64,000 nucleotides of DNA from Catenulispora rubra (GTDB lineage: Bacteria; Actinomycetota; Actinomycetes; Streptomycetales; Catenulisporaceae): assembly GCF_015356825.1 (NCBI RefSeq), contig NZ_JAACYW010000022.1, positions 1-64,000 of the forward strand. The letters run 5' to 3'. This document shows positions 16,959-25,258 of the stretch, in pieces. Made by a program: the position numbers and the translations under genes. The notes beneath the pieces were generated by a model, which saw only the letters and a list, made by a program, of their open reading frames with translations, made no database searches and was not told the DNA's origin. The number at the start of each line of letters is the position of its first letter. Position 1 is the stretch's first letter.

Positions 16959-18233
16959 CTATTGGCGGCCTCGTTCGGATCTTCGCCCTGGCCTCTTCAG
17001 CCAGTTTGGCCCACGCGAGCCGACGTTCGCTTTGCGGAGCTCTGCCAAGCGCGTCGGCAAGACGGTGATGCTGGGGGTCGGCTCATGGTGGAGAAACGTC
17101 GGTTTCTTGCGAGCCAGCATCGCCTCGCCGTCACGGTCCCAGCGGAAACCCTTCTTCCCCAGCAGCTTGGCGAAGACTCGGTCGACGCTGTCGGGATGGT
17201 CCGCGGCCAGGCGGCGGAAGAGGAATGGTGGAATCGAATCGGCGCTGAGATAGCCGCGGAGGGTGGTCAGCCGCGCAGGGGTCAGCTGTTCGACCGGGAC
17301 GGTGAACGGTTCGACGGCTGCGGCGAAGTCGTTGAAATAGTGGATTCCTTCGGCGTCGTCGTAGACGACGGCGACGCTGTCCGACATGAGGATCTCGTCG
17401 GAGAATGCCACGAGGTCTTCCGGTCCGGGCACCGGGTATCCGTACGATCCTGTTGCCGAGGGGCCAGGCTGTCGCGACTTGTAGAACTCCACCAGCAGCG
17501 CCCGCACAGTCTGTGGTGGGCCGACGACCAGGTCGGTACCGGCGAAGTCGATGAATGCGGCTCGTTCCTCGGCCTGCCGCTGCCAGGCCATCGCCATCAG
17601 TTCGGTGTTGCGCCGCATCACGCGCGGGTCGGTGAGGACGGTCTGCACGGCCGCTTGGACGAGTTCCGGGCCGTCCCCACGCCCGTAGGCGGCTTGGGGC
17701 CCGGAGAACAGCCACATGTCGAAGTCGGCGTGTGCGGGCACGACCCGCGCGACGACAAACGTCTGCGGCTTCATGAGCTTCAAGACGTCCGAGCGAGCCG
17801 TCGCCCACGTCGGATACAGCAGATCGTCCAGCAGGTTGTGCAGCAACAGCCCGCCGTCGAGACGTTCGCGGACCTCGAAGCAGCCCTCGACCACCTCTTG
17901 CCAGCGCAGAAGCGTGCCCTTCTCCTCCTCGCTGAAAGCCGGGCGGCGTTGTTCGGCGAACCGCCGCACGATAGTGCCGCCGTCGGGCTGCTTCTTCTGC
18001 AGGATGAGCGCGTCGATCGCTGTGATCGCAGCGCCCGGGTCCAGAACCCCGTCGGGATCGACGGCTTTGCTGAGCGCTGCATTGAACTGCTTGGAGAACC
18101 GCGGCTGCCGCACATAGTCGACGAGCTCTTCTTTGAGGTCCCCGCACACTTCGGTCGTTCGCTGAATGACGTCGGCCGGCGGCAGCCGAAGCTGCGCCGG
18201 GTCAGGGCCCGACCAGCCCTGCCTCGAGCTCAC
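16959..18233 (-). CDS. Unrecognised protein family, duplicated copy B
   Basis: A 424-aa paralogue of the protein at 5771-7006, with most residues identical from the start to near the end. The GTG at 18233 is preceded by GAGGAGAAAAC, as in copy A. The long central block TLLRWQEVVEGCFEVRERLD and the block DPRVMRRNTELMAMAWQRQAE are unchanged between copies, which argues that both are, or recently were, functional. The C-terminus carries about 13 extra residues (GSRGPNWLKRP region) compared with copy A. No named domain; function unknown. Confidence 0.75.
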   Translation of the reverse strand: MSSRQGWSGPDPAQLRLPPADVIQRTTEVCGDLKEELVDYVRQPRFSKQFNAALSKAVDPDGVLDPGAAITAIDALILQKKQPDGGTIVRRFAEQRRPAFSEEEKGTLLRWQEVVEGCFEVRERLDGGLLLHNLLDDLLYPTWATARSDVLKLMKPQTFVVARVVPAHADFDMWLFSGPQAAYGRGDGPELVQAAVQTVLTDPRVMRRNTELMAMAWQRQAEERAAFIDFAGTDLVVGPPQTVRALLVEFYKSRQPGPSATGSYGYPVPGPEDLVAFSDEILMSDSVAVVYDDAEGIHYFNDFAAAVEPFTVPVEQLTPARLTTLRGYLSADSIPPFLFRRLAADHPDSVDRVFAKLLGKKGFRWDRDGEAMLARKKPTFLHHEPTPSITVLPTRLAELRKANVGSRGPNWLKRPGRRSERGRQ

Positions 18234-18405
18234 GTTTTCTCCTCGCTTCCAACAAGCGTACGTCCCGTCGGACCTTGATAGCGCCGTACTCGTCGGCGTA
18301 GCCAAGTATCAACCAACGCCGCAGACGGCTGGAGGCTGTCGCTGGATTCCGTCTGTCCAGGAAGCCGTCGGTACCCGATCGAGTGGTGGGCGCATGCCCC
18401 GAGCG
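17029..18405. repeat. Segmental duplication, copy B (~1.38 kb direct repeat)
   Basis: Partner of 5802-7179 in the same orientation. The match includes ~170 bp before the start codon, so the promoter region was duplicated with the gene. Sequence on the far side of 18405 no longer matches. The remaining bases up to the next start at 18573 contain nothing else I can name. Confidence 0.85.
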
Positions 18406-18572
18406 CCGATGCGCAGCGCGTTGCAGAGAGATCATTCCGGCAGGGGCTCGTCGAGTGTGCGAGGGTCCGACCGTAATCAATATGCTGCGAGCCGGCGCCT
18501 CGTGATGAAGCACAGCGGCGTTGTCTGGCCTCGCGCGAGGCTGACGTGTATCTGCAGGCAGGGAGGTGCTCG

Positions 18573-18854
18573 ATGGACGATGGCAGCTTGTACACCAAGC
18601 AGGGCCACTTGATCCGGGTGCGGGGCGATGCGCTTTACGACACGTCGGGGAGGCAGGTGGGGCGGCTGGTCGAGGGCAAGGTGTATGGGCCTGACGGGCG
18701 GTATGCGGCGACTGTGGTCGATGACCGGCTTGTCTTTCGCGCGAGTGACAGTCGGCGGGTGTCCAGCCCCTTCGTTCCTCGGCGGGTGCTGCCGGTGTCG
18801 GCGCTCAAGAGGCTGCCGTCGATGATCCTCGGCGAGGAGCCGTTCGCCGGCTAG
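18573..18854 (+). CDS. Small beta-rich protein (4-fold beta flap-like)
   Basis: A 93-aa protein with repeated short beta-hairpin units: GDALYDTSGRQVGRLVEGKVYGPDGRY and ATVVDDRLVFRASDS. This resembles the 4-fold beta flap domain of small actinobacterial proteins of unknown role. The ATG at 18573 has GGGAGG six bases upstream; an earlier ATG at 18546 has none. No signal peptide. It is followed after ~120 bp by a secreted protein gene on the same strand. Confidence 0.65.
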   Translation: MDDGSLYTKQGHLIRVRGDALYDTSGRQVGRLVEGKVYGPDGRYAATVVDDRLVFRASDSRRVSSPFVPRRVLPVSALKRLPSMILGEEPFAG

Positions 18855-18973
18855 GCGGGGGCGTGCGGCGTGCGCGATGTCGCAGTGCCGCCGACAGTTA
18901 TGCCAGGGAACTGACAACCTGGCTTGGGTCCGACCCCGTCTAGCAGGTGACTGTCCACGAACGGGAGAGACCA

Positions 18974-20980
18974 GTGTCAGAGAACAGCATCAGCCGCCGC
19001 TCGGTCCGTCGGAGAGCGGCCGTCCTTGGCCTGGCGGTGGCTACCACCACTTCCACGGGCGCGCTAACCGCCTCGGCGGCGGTCAGTACGGCGGCGGCGA
19101 CGGCGGCCTCAGGTGTGCCGGCGCGGTCCGCCGTGCATGTCAGTACGCTGCCGAACGGCGATCGGGTCACCGTGCGCGGGTCGGGGGCGCGTACGTCGAC
19201 GATGGTGACTGGGCCGGATGGGCATTCGGTGCCTGCGGTGCAGATGGACGTGGGTGGGCACGCGTACGTGATTCCGGTGTCGGTTATCGCTTCGGGTCAG
19301 GCCTATGATTCGGCCGCCTATGACACCACGGCAGCCGCGCGCCCTGCGGCTGTCACGCCGCATTACCCGCTGAGCATCCTGGAGATCGACGGCATCGGTC
19401 TCGACGGTGGCGCGGCGGCTCAGGCGACCACGTTCCTGTTCAACACCGATGACATGAAGCGGTACGCGAAGCCGATCCCGCTGCGCGGCGGGGTCGCGCG
19501 GGTCGCGGTGCCGAGCGGGAACTACTGGGCGGTCACGGTCTTCGCCACCTACGACCCCGCGACCCGCGACGCCACCGAGCACGTCGTGACCCGGACCGAT
19601 CTGGCGGTGACCGGCTCGGGCACCACCACGCTGACGGCGGACGAGCGCAGTGCGACCGCGCGGGTCGGGGCCGTCACGCCGAGGCCTTCCACCGCCGACG
19701 GGGACGTGGAGAGCATCGCCCGGACCGACGCCGCGGGGGCGACGGGCCAGGTCTCGAGTGGGAGTACCGGCGCCACCTGGGTGACGCCGCAGCCGGCCGC
19801 GCGGATAGGCACCCTCGCCTACCGCGTCGTGCAGTTCGGTGCTGCCGGACCCGCCGGGCCCGACCCCTACCGCTACGACCTCAGCTTCCCGCCGGCCGAT
19901 CACATCGACGCGAACCAGACCTATCGGCCGGACCCGTCGCGGATCCAGACCTCCCACAACGTCTTCGCCACCGACGCGGTCAACCCCGCGCACCAGGCCG
20001 CCTGGGAAATGGCGGCCACCGGCCCGAACGGCGGCGGCGGAACGGAGCACATCGTGCCCGCTCCGGGGCGTCTGACCGACTACCTCGGGGTGTCGACCGA
20101 CGACATCGACTGGTTCGCCTTCTACTTTCCGGTGGAGAACGTACCGAACCAGAACTCAGAGCTCGAATTCACGGACCTCGGCTTCTACCGGGGCCCGGGC
20201 GAGACTTGGCGCGCCTGGGGCCACGGCCCCCTGACGCCGCAGGTCGGCCAGTACACGAACGCCATGGCCTGCAACGCGTGCGTGAACCCGAGCAACGGCG
20301 TCATGGACTTCGGCATCACCGAGTTCGCCGACAGCGACCCGAACAGCGCTGCCCGCGACCTCGGCTCCGGGTACACCGAGACGTTCAGCGTCTACCGCGA
20401 CGGCGTCCAGGTCGCCACGCAGCCCGGCTGGCCCCACACCGAACTCCCCGGCCCCACCGCCCAGCCCGGCACCTACCGCATGGTCTACGACGCCGACACC
20501 ACCGGCAGCGGCCTGCCGATGTCGCAGTCCACGAAGACCCATACCGACATCACCTTCCGCTACGCGACGGGGTCGGCGGAGCAGCCCGCCCTCCCGACGG
20601 ATGACTTCTGCTACGCGGGGGGCTTCGACTCCACGGGGTGCGAAATCCTGCCGGCGCTGTCCCTGGACTACCAGCTCGTGACCGACGGCTCCGACACCAG
20701 CCGCCTGCCGGTCCAACTGCTCGACCTCGGCGTCGGCCACCAGTCCTACCAGGGCCAGGGCTCGCACGCGGCGATCACCGGCGCCACCGTCTCGGTGTCC
20801 TACGACGCCGGAAAGACCTGGGTCCCGGCCGTCGTGGCCCCGACCCGTGACGGCCACTACCTGGCGGCGTGGCCCAACAACGCGCCGAAGGGCAGCACGC
20901 CGTGGCTGAAGGTGACCGCCACCGACGCGATCGGCGGCTCGATCAGCCAGACCGTCGCGAACGCCTACACCATCGGCTGA
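18974..20980 (+). CDS. Secreted protein with S8-peptidase-like flanking domains but no protease core
   Basis: A 668-aa protein exported by an Arg-containing signal peptide (SRRSVRRRAAVLGLAVATTT, possibly a Tat-type RR signal). GTG at 18974 follows GGGAGAGA; a GTG 27 bases earlier is weaker. Residues ~40-110 (VHVSTLPNGDRVTV..GGHAYVIPVSV) resemble the N-terminal part of large actinobacterial subtilases. The following Ig/CARDB-like beta segments resemble their C-terminal parts. I find no subtilase D-T/S-G, H-G-T-H or G-T-S-M motif, so the catalytic domain is absent. Four Cys occur in two pairs (CNACVNP; CYAGGFDSTGC). Function unknown; extracellular. Confidence 0.8.
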   Translation: MSENSISRRSVRRRAAVLGLAVATTTSTGALTASAAVSTAAATAASGVPARSAVHVSTLPNGDRVTVRGSGARTSTMVTGPDGHSVPAVQMDVGGHAYVIPVSVIASGQAYDSAAYDTTAAARPAAVTPHYPLSILEIDGIGLDGGAAAQATTFLFNTDDMKRYAKPIPLRGGVARVAVPSGNYWAVTVFATYDPATRDATEHVVTRTDLAVTGSGTTTLTADERSATARVGAVTPRPSTADGDVESIARTDAAGATGQVSSGSTGATWVTPQPAARIGTLAYRVVQFGAAGPAGPDPYRYDLSFPPADHIDANQTYRPDPSRIQTSHNVFATDAVNPAHQAAWEMAATGPNGGGGTEHIVPAPGRLTDYLGVSTDDIDWFAFYFPVENVPNQNSELEFTDLGFYRGPGETWRAWGHGPLTPQVGQYTNAMACNACVNPSNGVMDFGITEFADSDPNSAARDLGSGYTETFSVYRDGVQVATQPGWPHTELPGPTAQPGTYRMVYDADTTGSGLPMSQSTKTHTDITFRYATGSAEQPALPTDDFCYAGGFDSTGCEILPALSLDYQLVTDGSDTSRLPVQLLDLGVGHQSYQGQGSHAAITGATVSVSYDAGKTWVPAVVAPTRDGHYLAAWPNNAPKGSTPWLKVTATDAIGGSISQTVANAYTIG

Positions 20981-21050
20981 GACGAACTAGAAGGGGCTCC
21001 TCTTCGCAGGTTGCTCGCGTCCGGCGTGCGGTGAAGGGGAGAGGCAAGGC

Positions 21051-21085
21051 AATACGGGCTCTCACGTTATGTGAGAGCCCGTATT
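21051..21085. terminator. Bidirectional 15-bp hairpin
   Basis: AATACGGGCTCTCAC and its exact complement with a 5-base loop lie between convergent genes, followed by T-rich sequence on the plus strand. It should terminate both the secreted protein gene and the GH87 gene. Confidence 0.9.
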
Positions 21086-21102
21086 TCAGTTTCCGTCGAC
21101 GC

Positions 21103-22935
21103 TTACCGCGCGACCGACGGATAAGGCGGGTAGACCGGCGTCGGGCTGGTCGTGGTGCAACTGGTCGGCAGGACCCCGGAGTTGCCGCCGTTGTCGGTGA
21201 CCTTGAAGCTGCCGCCGTCGCAGCTGTAGCTGGGTGTCTTGCCCAGGTTGGCCTGCGCGATACCGGTGCCGGTGACGTTCTTCAGCGTCACCGAGGCGCC
21301 GGTCTGGTCCTGGAAGGCGAACGTGCCGGTGCCGGCGATGGTCACGGTGTCCAGGTTGACGCCGTTGACCGTGCCCTGGATCCACTGCACGGCCTCGTAA
21401 GGGCTCTGCTCGATCAGGGCATTGGTGACGTTCAGCGGGCCGGCGATGGTGGCCTGCTGCGCGTCGAACCAGAGGGCGCCGACGCCGAACTTCCAGTTCG
21501 GGTCGAGGTCGCCGTCGCGGAGCATCGTGTTGTTCTGGATCGTGTAGAGGCCGACGGGGGTCGACTTGAAGCGCTGGCCGATGTGGATGCCACCGCCCTG
21601 GCTGATACCGCTGTCGACGACCAGGTTGCCGCTGATCGTGTTGCTGTTCCCGCCGTAGCCGGCGATGCCGTTGGCGAGCTGCTGGAGCTGCACGGTGTTG
21701 TTCGAGATCGTGTCCTGCGAATCGGCGCCGATGCTGGCGTCGGCCCACAGCGCGATGCCGTCGTCACCGGTGTTGCGCACGTTGCTGTTGGTGATGGTCG
21801 AACCGGTGACGCCGCCGTGCAGGTTGATGCCGTCAGCCGTGGTGTCGCGGATGCGCATACCGCTGAAGGTCAGGTTCGACATCGGGCCGTCCATCCAGGC
21901 CCCGACCTTCATGTGCTCGATCCACAGGTTCGACACACCGGAGTTGCTCATGGCGCCGCCGATCCCGTTGACCTGCGCGCCGTCGTTGCGGATCTGGACG
22001 TTGCCGGAGATCGCGAAGTTCGACAGGTGCACGTTGGTGCTCGGGTTCGGCGCGGAGTTGCCGTAGAAGCCGGGCGCCGTACCGGCGACGGTCGAGTACC
22101 ACATGCCCGCGCCTTCCACGGTGACGTTGTTCACCGCGATGTGCCCCGGGATGTTGAACGTCCCCGGCGGGATCCACACCGTTCCGCCGTGTCCGGCCGC
22201 GGCGATCGCGGCGTTGAACGCGCTCGTCGCGTCGGCGACCCCGGTCGGGTCAGCGCCCTTACTCGTCACGGACACCGACCCGGCGGGCTGGCTCGCGGGC
22301 ACGGCCACGTGCTCGAAGTCGGCGACATCGACGGTGTACGCGGAGGCCGTGTCCTCGGAGTCGACCTGGAGCTTGAAGGTCGTGCCGGCCGGATAGGTCG
22401 TGGAGAACAGCCGGTGCACCTCGTCGTAGAAGTGGTGCGCCTTGCCGTTGCTGGGGTTGTTGGTGAACGGGTACGTGCCGTAGTACCAGCTGTAGGCGTT
22501 GGTCAGCGTGAAGTCGGTCTGCTTGGCGCCATTGATGTACAGCGACAGCGGCGCGGTGTAGGTCGAACCGGTCGCTGTATCCGGGATGCTGTAACGGAAA
22601 TCGATCGAGTTCGTGGCCACCGGCGTGGTGAAGGTGACGTACTGGCCGGTGCCCTGAAGCGTGACCGCCTTGCGGCCCGAGGCCTCGTCGGCGAGTTGGC
22701 CCGCGGTGAAGCTGGGGCCGATGACGGTGCCGTTCGTCGGCTCCTTCTCCGCCTCGACCTCGGTGTACGGCAGGCTCGCGCCGCTGCCGCCAGTGGCGAC
22801 TGCCGGTGCGGCGTGGGAGGGAGTCGCGACGGCGGTCGAAGCGAGGCTGACCACGGCCATGGGTATCCCGGCGACGAGCGTTACAGCGCTGGCGAACACT
22901 GCGGTCCGCCGAAGTGTTCGGTGGGAAAGAGGCAT
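21103..22935 (-). CDS. GH87 alpha-1,3-glucanase (mycodextranase-like)
   Basis: A 610-aa secreted enzyme. A signal peptide occupies residues 1-43. Residues ~55-212 form a carbohydrate-binding beta domain (YTEVEAEKEPTNG start). From ~218 a right-handed parallel beta-helix follows (SVTSKGADPTGVADATSAFNAAI). Three aspartates match the catalytic set known for GH87: D368 in TTADGI and D391-D392 in NTGDDGIALWA, with the right spacing. GH87 enzymes hydrolyse alpha-1,3-glucan, as in fungal cell walls and dental mutan. The ATG at 22935 is five bases after the stop of the preceding GH42-like gene, so the two are one operon. A family of related beta-helix lyases is less likely because of the DG/DDG pattern. 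Confidence 0.85.
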   Translation of the reverse strand: MPLSHRTLRRTAVFASAVTLVAGIPMAVVSLASTAVATPSHAAPAVATGGSGASLPYTEVEAEKEPTNGTVIGPSFTAGQLADEASGRKAVTLQGTGQYVTFTTPVATNSIDFRYSIPDTATGSTYTAPLSLYINGAKQTDFTLTNAYSWYYGTYPFTNNPSNGKAHHFYDEVHRLFSTTYPAGTTFKLQVDSEDTASAYTVDVADFEHVAVPASQPAGSVSVTSKGADPTGVADATSAFNAAIAAAGHGGTVWIPPGTFNIPGHIAVNNVTVEGAGMWYSTVAGTAPGFYGNSAPNPSTNVHLSNFAISGNVQIRNDGAQVNGIGGAMSNSGVSNLWIEHMKVGAWMDGPMSNLTFSGMRIRDTTADGINLHGGVTGSTITNSNVRNTGDDGIALWADASIGADSQDTISNNTVQLQQLANGIAGYGGNSNTISGNLVVDSGISQGGGIHIGQRFKSTPVGLYTIQNNTMLRDGDLDPNWKFGVGALWFDAQQATIAGPLNVTNALIEQSPYEAVQWIQGTVNGVNLDTVTIAGTGTFAFQDQTGASVTLKNVTGTGIAQANLGKTPSYSCDGGSFKVTDNGGNSGVLPTSCTTTSPTPVYPPYPSVAR

Positions 22936-22940
22936 GACGA

Positions 22941-24779
22941 TCAGCATCCTGACGGAGTAGGAGTTCCCGACGGCACGCCGCCGGCCACCATCGACCACTT
23001 GGTCAATGAAGCCGCGGCAAGACTGGCCGAGGCGCAGACGCCGCCGGAGACCGCCTTCTGCGGAATCGTGGCGCCGCTCGCGTTGACGAGGTGGTAGCTG
23101 CCCGATGCCAGGCCGAGGCCGGCCGGGTTCACGGTGATCACGTTGTTGTACGCGGTGCCGGAGTTGATGTCGGCGATCGTCAGCTGCGCGCTGGTCTTCC
23201 CCGCCGCGACGACCGGGACGATCTGCACGATGCCGCTGTTCGCGAGCTTCGCGTAGGCCGGGGCGTACTGCGCCAGCTGCGAACCGGCCGTCAGCAGGTT
23301 CCCGCCGGCGTTCTTGTACGCGGTCAGGTTCGCGTCCACGCCGTTCATCGGCAGGACCGCCTTGTACTGCGCGAGCTTGACGACCCCGGAGTTGACCTCC
23401 TGGCTGGTCACCACGCTGAAGCCGGCCTGGTACCCGTCCCAGAGGGCTGCGATGGTGTTCTCCGGCGCGCCGAGGTTGGGGCCGGAGGCGTTACCGAAGG
23501 CCGCGGAGGCGTCGATGTACACCGCGACCGGCTGCTGCGGATACGACCCGGACAGGCCCTTGATGTTCGCCAGCCAGTTCGTGTAGATCGGGAAGGCGAC
23601 GACGTCCTTCTGCGTGCCGTCGTGGATGAAGAAGTCCGTCCCACCGCCGTTCGGGAGCATCATGCCGTAGTTCCCGATCCACTTCACGGCCTGCGCCGCG
23701 AGCTGCGTGCTGTCGCTCGGCGCGGTCCACTCCGTGGCGACGTTGACGCCGTAGGCCCGGCCCATGCTGGCGAACAGCAGGTCGATGCCCGGGGACTCCG
23801 AGCAGTCCTGAATGACGGTGATGTTGTACTTCTTCGCCAGCGAGAACAGGACTTCGGGCACGTTCTCGAACGTCGCCCAGTTCCCGATGTGGCCGCCGGA
23901 GTAGTAGTAGAGCGGCGTCGAGGCGCTGACCCCGCGGACATTGGCTGCCAGTTGGCCGTAGATCTGCTCCACGGTCCACAGCCGGAACAGCTGGTAGACG
24001 CTGGCCAGAGCCTGCCCGGGCGTGGCTGCCGGCACCTGCGAGAACGACGTGTACGAGGTCTTGTTCGCGCTGTTGAAGGCGCTGATGCTGCTGTACGTCT
24101 GCGGCAGATACACGTTGTGGAACTTGGTGACGTCCGCCGGGGCCCAGCCGTCGACCGCGCCGCTGACCGAGCTGCCCCAGACCGCGTCGAGCCGGCCGTA
24201 GTCCAGGATGCTGCCGCCGTATCCCGCCTCGCCCGCGACGTGCTTGACCGTGTTGGTGACGTAGGTGAGGTACGCCGGCTCGTCCGTGGGGTCCCACCAA
24301 GCCGGGGTGGTGCTCTGCGCGCCGGTGTTGGTGATCTCGTGGCTGGTGGCCCAGGCGGCGGGGCTGCCCTTCCAGCCGGAGTACCAGAAGATGAGCACCA
24401 GGCGGACGCCGGCGGCCGAAGCGTTGGAGATCTCCTGGTCCAGCTCGCTGTAGTTGAAGGTGCCGTTCGACGGCTCGACGGTGTTCCACGACATGTCGAT
24501 CTCGGCGGAGGTCAGGCCGTCAGCCTTGAGCGCGGCGAAGCTGGACTGCGACCAGGCAGTGCCGTTGTTGTCCCACTTGAGCTGCGTGGACCAGAACGGC
24601 GCGGCCGCCGCCGGCTTGCCCGCGGCCGGCGCCGCGCTCGACGTCTTCGGCTTCGCCGAGGTCGTGGCTTCGGCCGCCATCAACGGTGCGGTGACCAGCG
24701 CGACGACCGCGAGCACAGCGCCGACGACGGCGACCGGAAGCGGTATGGGGAATCGCTTCGGGTTTTTCTTGAAAATCAT
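22941..24779 (-). CDS. Secreted GH42-like glycoside hydrolase (beta-galactosidase superfamily)
   Basis: A 612-aa protein with an N-terminal signal anchor (residues 13-35) and an Ala/Pro/Lys linker. The catalytic barrel starts near residue 60: WDNNGTAWSQSSFAALKADGLTSAEIDMSWNTVEPSNGTFNYSELD is the classic GH42-type opening strand and helix, split here across motifs AEIDMSW and GTFNY. Residues ~395-480 resemble a GH42 trimerisation domain (GYQAGFSVVTSQEVNSG, YKNAGGNLLTAGSQLA). The C-terminal ~100 residues are a beta domain ending in Cys. I did not pin both catalytic Glu with certainty. Co-transcribed with GH87, so its substrate may be a galactose-containing part of a fungal or bacterial glucan coat. 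Confidence 0.7.
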   Translation of the reverse strand: MIFKKNPKRFPIPLPVAVVGAVLAVVALVTAPLMAAEATTSAKPKTSSAAPAAGKPAAAAPFWSTQLKWDNNGTAWSQSSFAALKADGLTSAEIDMSWNTVEPSNGTFNYSELDQEISNASAAGVRLVLIFWYSGWKGSPAAWATSHEITNTGAQSTTPAWWDPTDEPAYLTYVTNTVKHVAGEAGYGGSILDYGRLDAVWGSSVSGAVDGWAPADVTKFHNVYLPQTYSSISAFNSANKTSYTSFSQVPAATPGQALASVYQLFRLWTVEQIYGQLAANVRGVSASTPLYYYSGGHIGNWATFENVPEVLFSLAKKYNITVIQDCSESPGIDLLFASMGRAYGVNVATEWTAPSDSTQLAAQAVKWIGNYGMMLPNGGGTDFFIHDGTQKDVVAFPIYTNWLANIKGLSGSYPQQPVAVYIDASAAFGNASGPNLGAPENTIAALWDGYQAGFSVVTSQEVNSGVVKLAQYKAVLPMNGVDANLTAYKNAGGNLLTAGSQLAQYAPAYAKLANSGIVQIVPVVAAGKTSAQLTIADINSGTAYNNVITVNPAGLGLASGSYHLVNASGATIPQKAVSGGVCASASLAAASLTKWSMVAGGVPSGTPTPSGC

Positions 24780-25247
24780 CGCATTCCCTGTCTCAGGGCA
24801 GGCCGGAACGCGCCGCGAGGGGGCACTCCCGGCCTGGTGGGGGGCGAGCGGAAAGGTGTCTCATGAGTTTTACCGCGCCCTCACATGTGCGTCGAGGGTT
24901 TCCGGGAATTAATCTTCAATCATTCGGCAAAGGATTATTCAAGAACTCGAAGGGCATCGACTCTTTGCCGCCTCTTTCAGGCTCTTGAGCAGGTATTATG
25001 TACGCGCAGGCGCGACAGAATCACCAACCGCTTGCACGTCTTACGCAACCTTGCGTTTGATCGGTTGAACGCATTCCGAACGCCGGATGCATGGAAACTT
25101 ATCTGACGCAGGCTCACCACTGCACAACTAACGATGCGTCAAAGTAATTCACCGCACTAAAACGATGACAGAATTGCGATCGTACGGCGTCCAGGCGTCT
25201 AGGTGTCCAGGCGTCGACCACCCGCGGTGCCGCCGACGCGCCGCGCC
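24780..25247. other. 468-bp leader of the GH42-GH87 operon
   Basis: No gene is seen. This lies between the sigma-fusion gene and the glycosidase operon and should hold the operon promoter. A CAGGGAATG ribosome-site context precedes the operon start. It also contains the direct repeat GTCCAGGCGTC at 25189 and 25205. Confidence 0.6.
25043..25056. promoter_or_regulatory. Palindrome ACGCAA-CC-TTGCGT, candidate operator
   Basis: A perfect 6+2+6 inverted repeat, about 265 bp upstream of the GH42-like start. Its size and symmetry fit a LacI- or GntR-type operator. No such regulator is encoded in the window. Confidence 0.4.
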
Positions 25248-25258
25248 TCACCGCGGGT
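25220..25258 (-). terminator. Hairpin at the end of the sigma-fusion gene
   Basis: ACCCGCGGTG (25220-25229) pairs perfectly with CACCGCGGGT (25249-25258). It overlaps the stop codon of the minus-strand gene and may limit read-through into the glycosidase operon. Confidence 0.55.
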
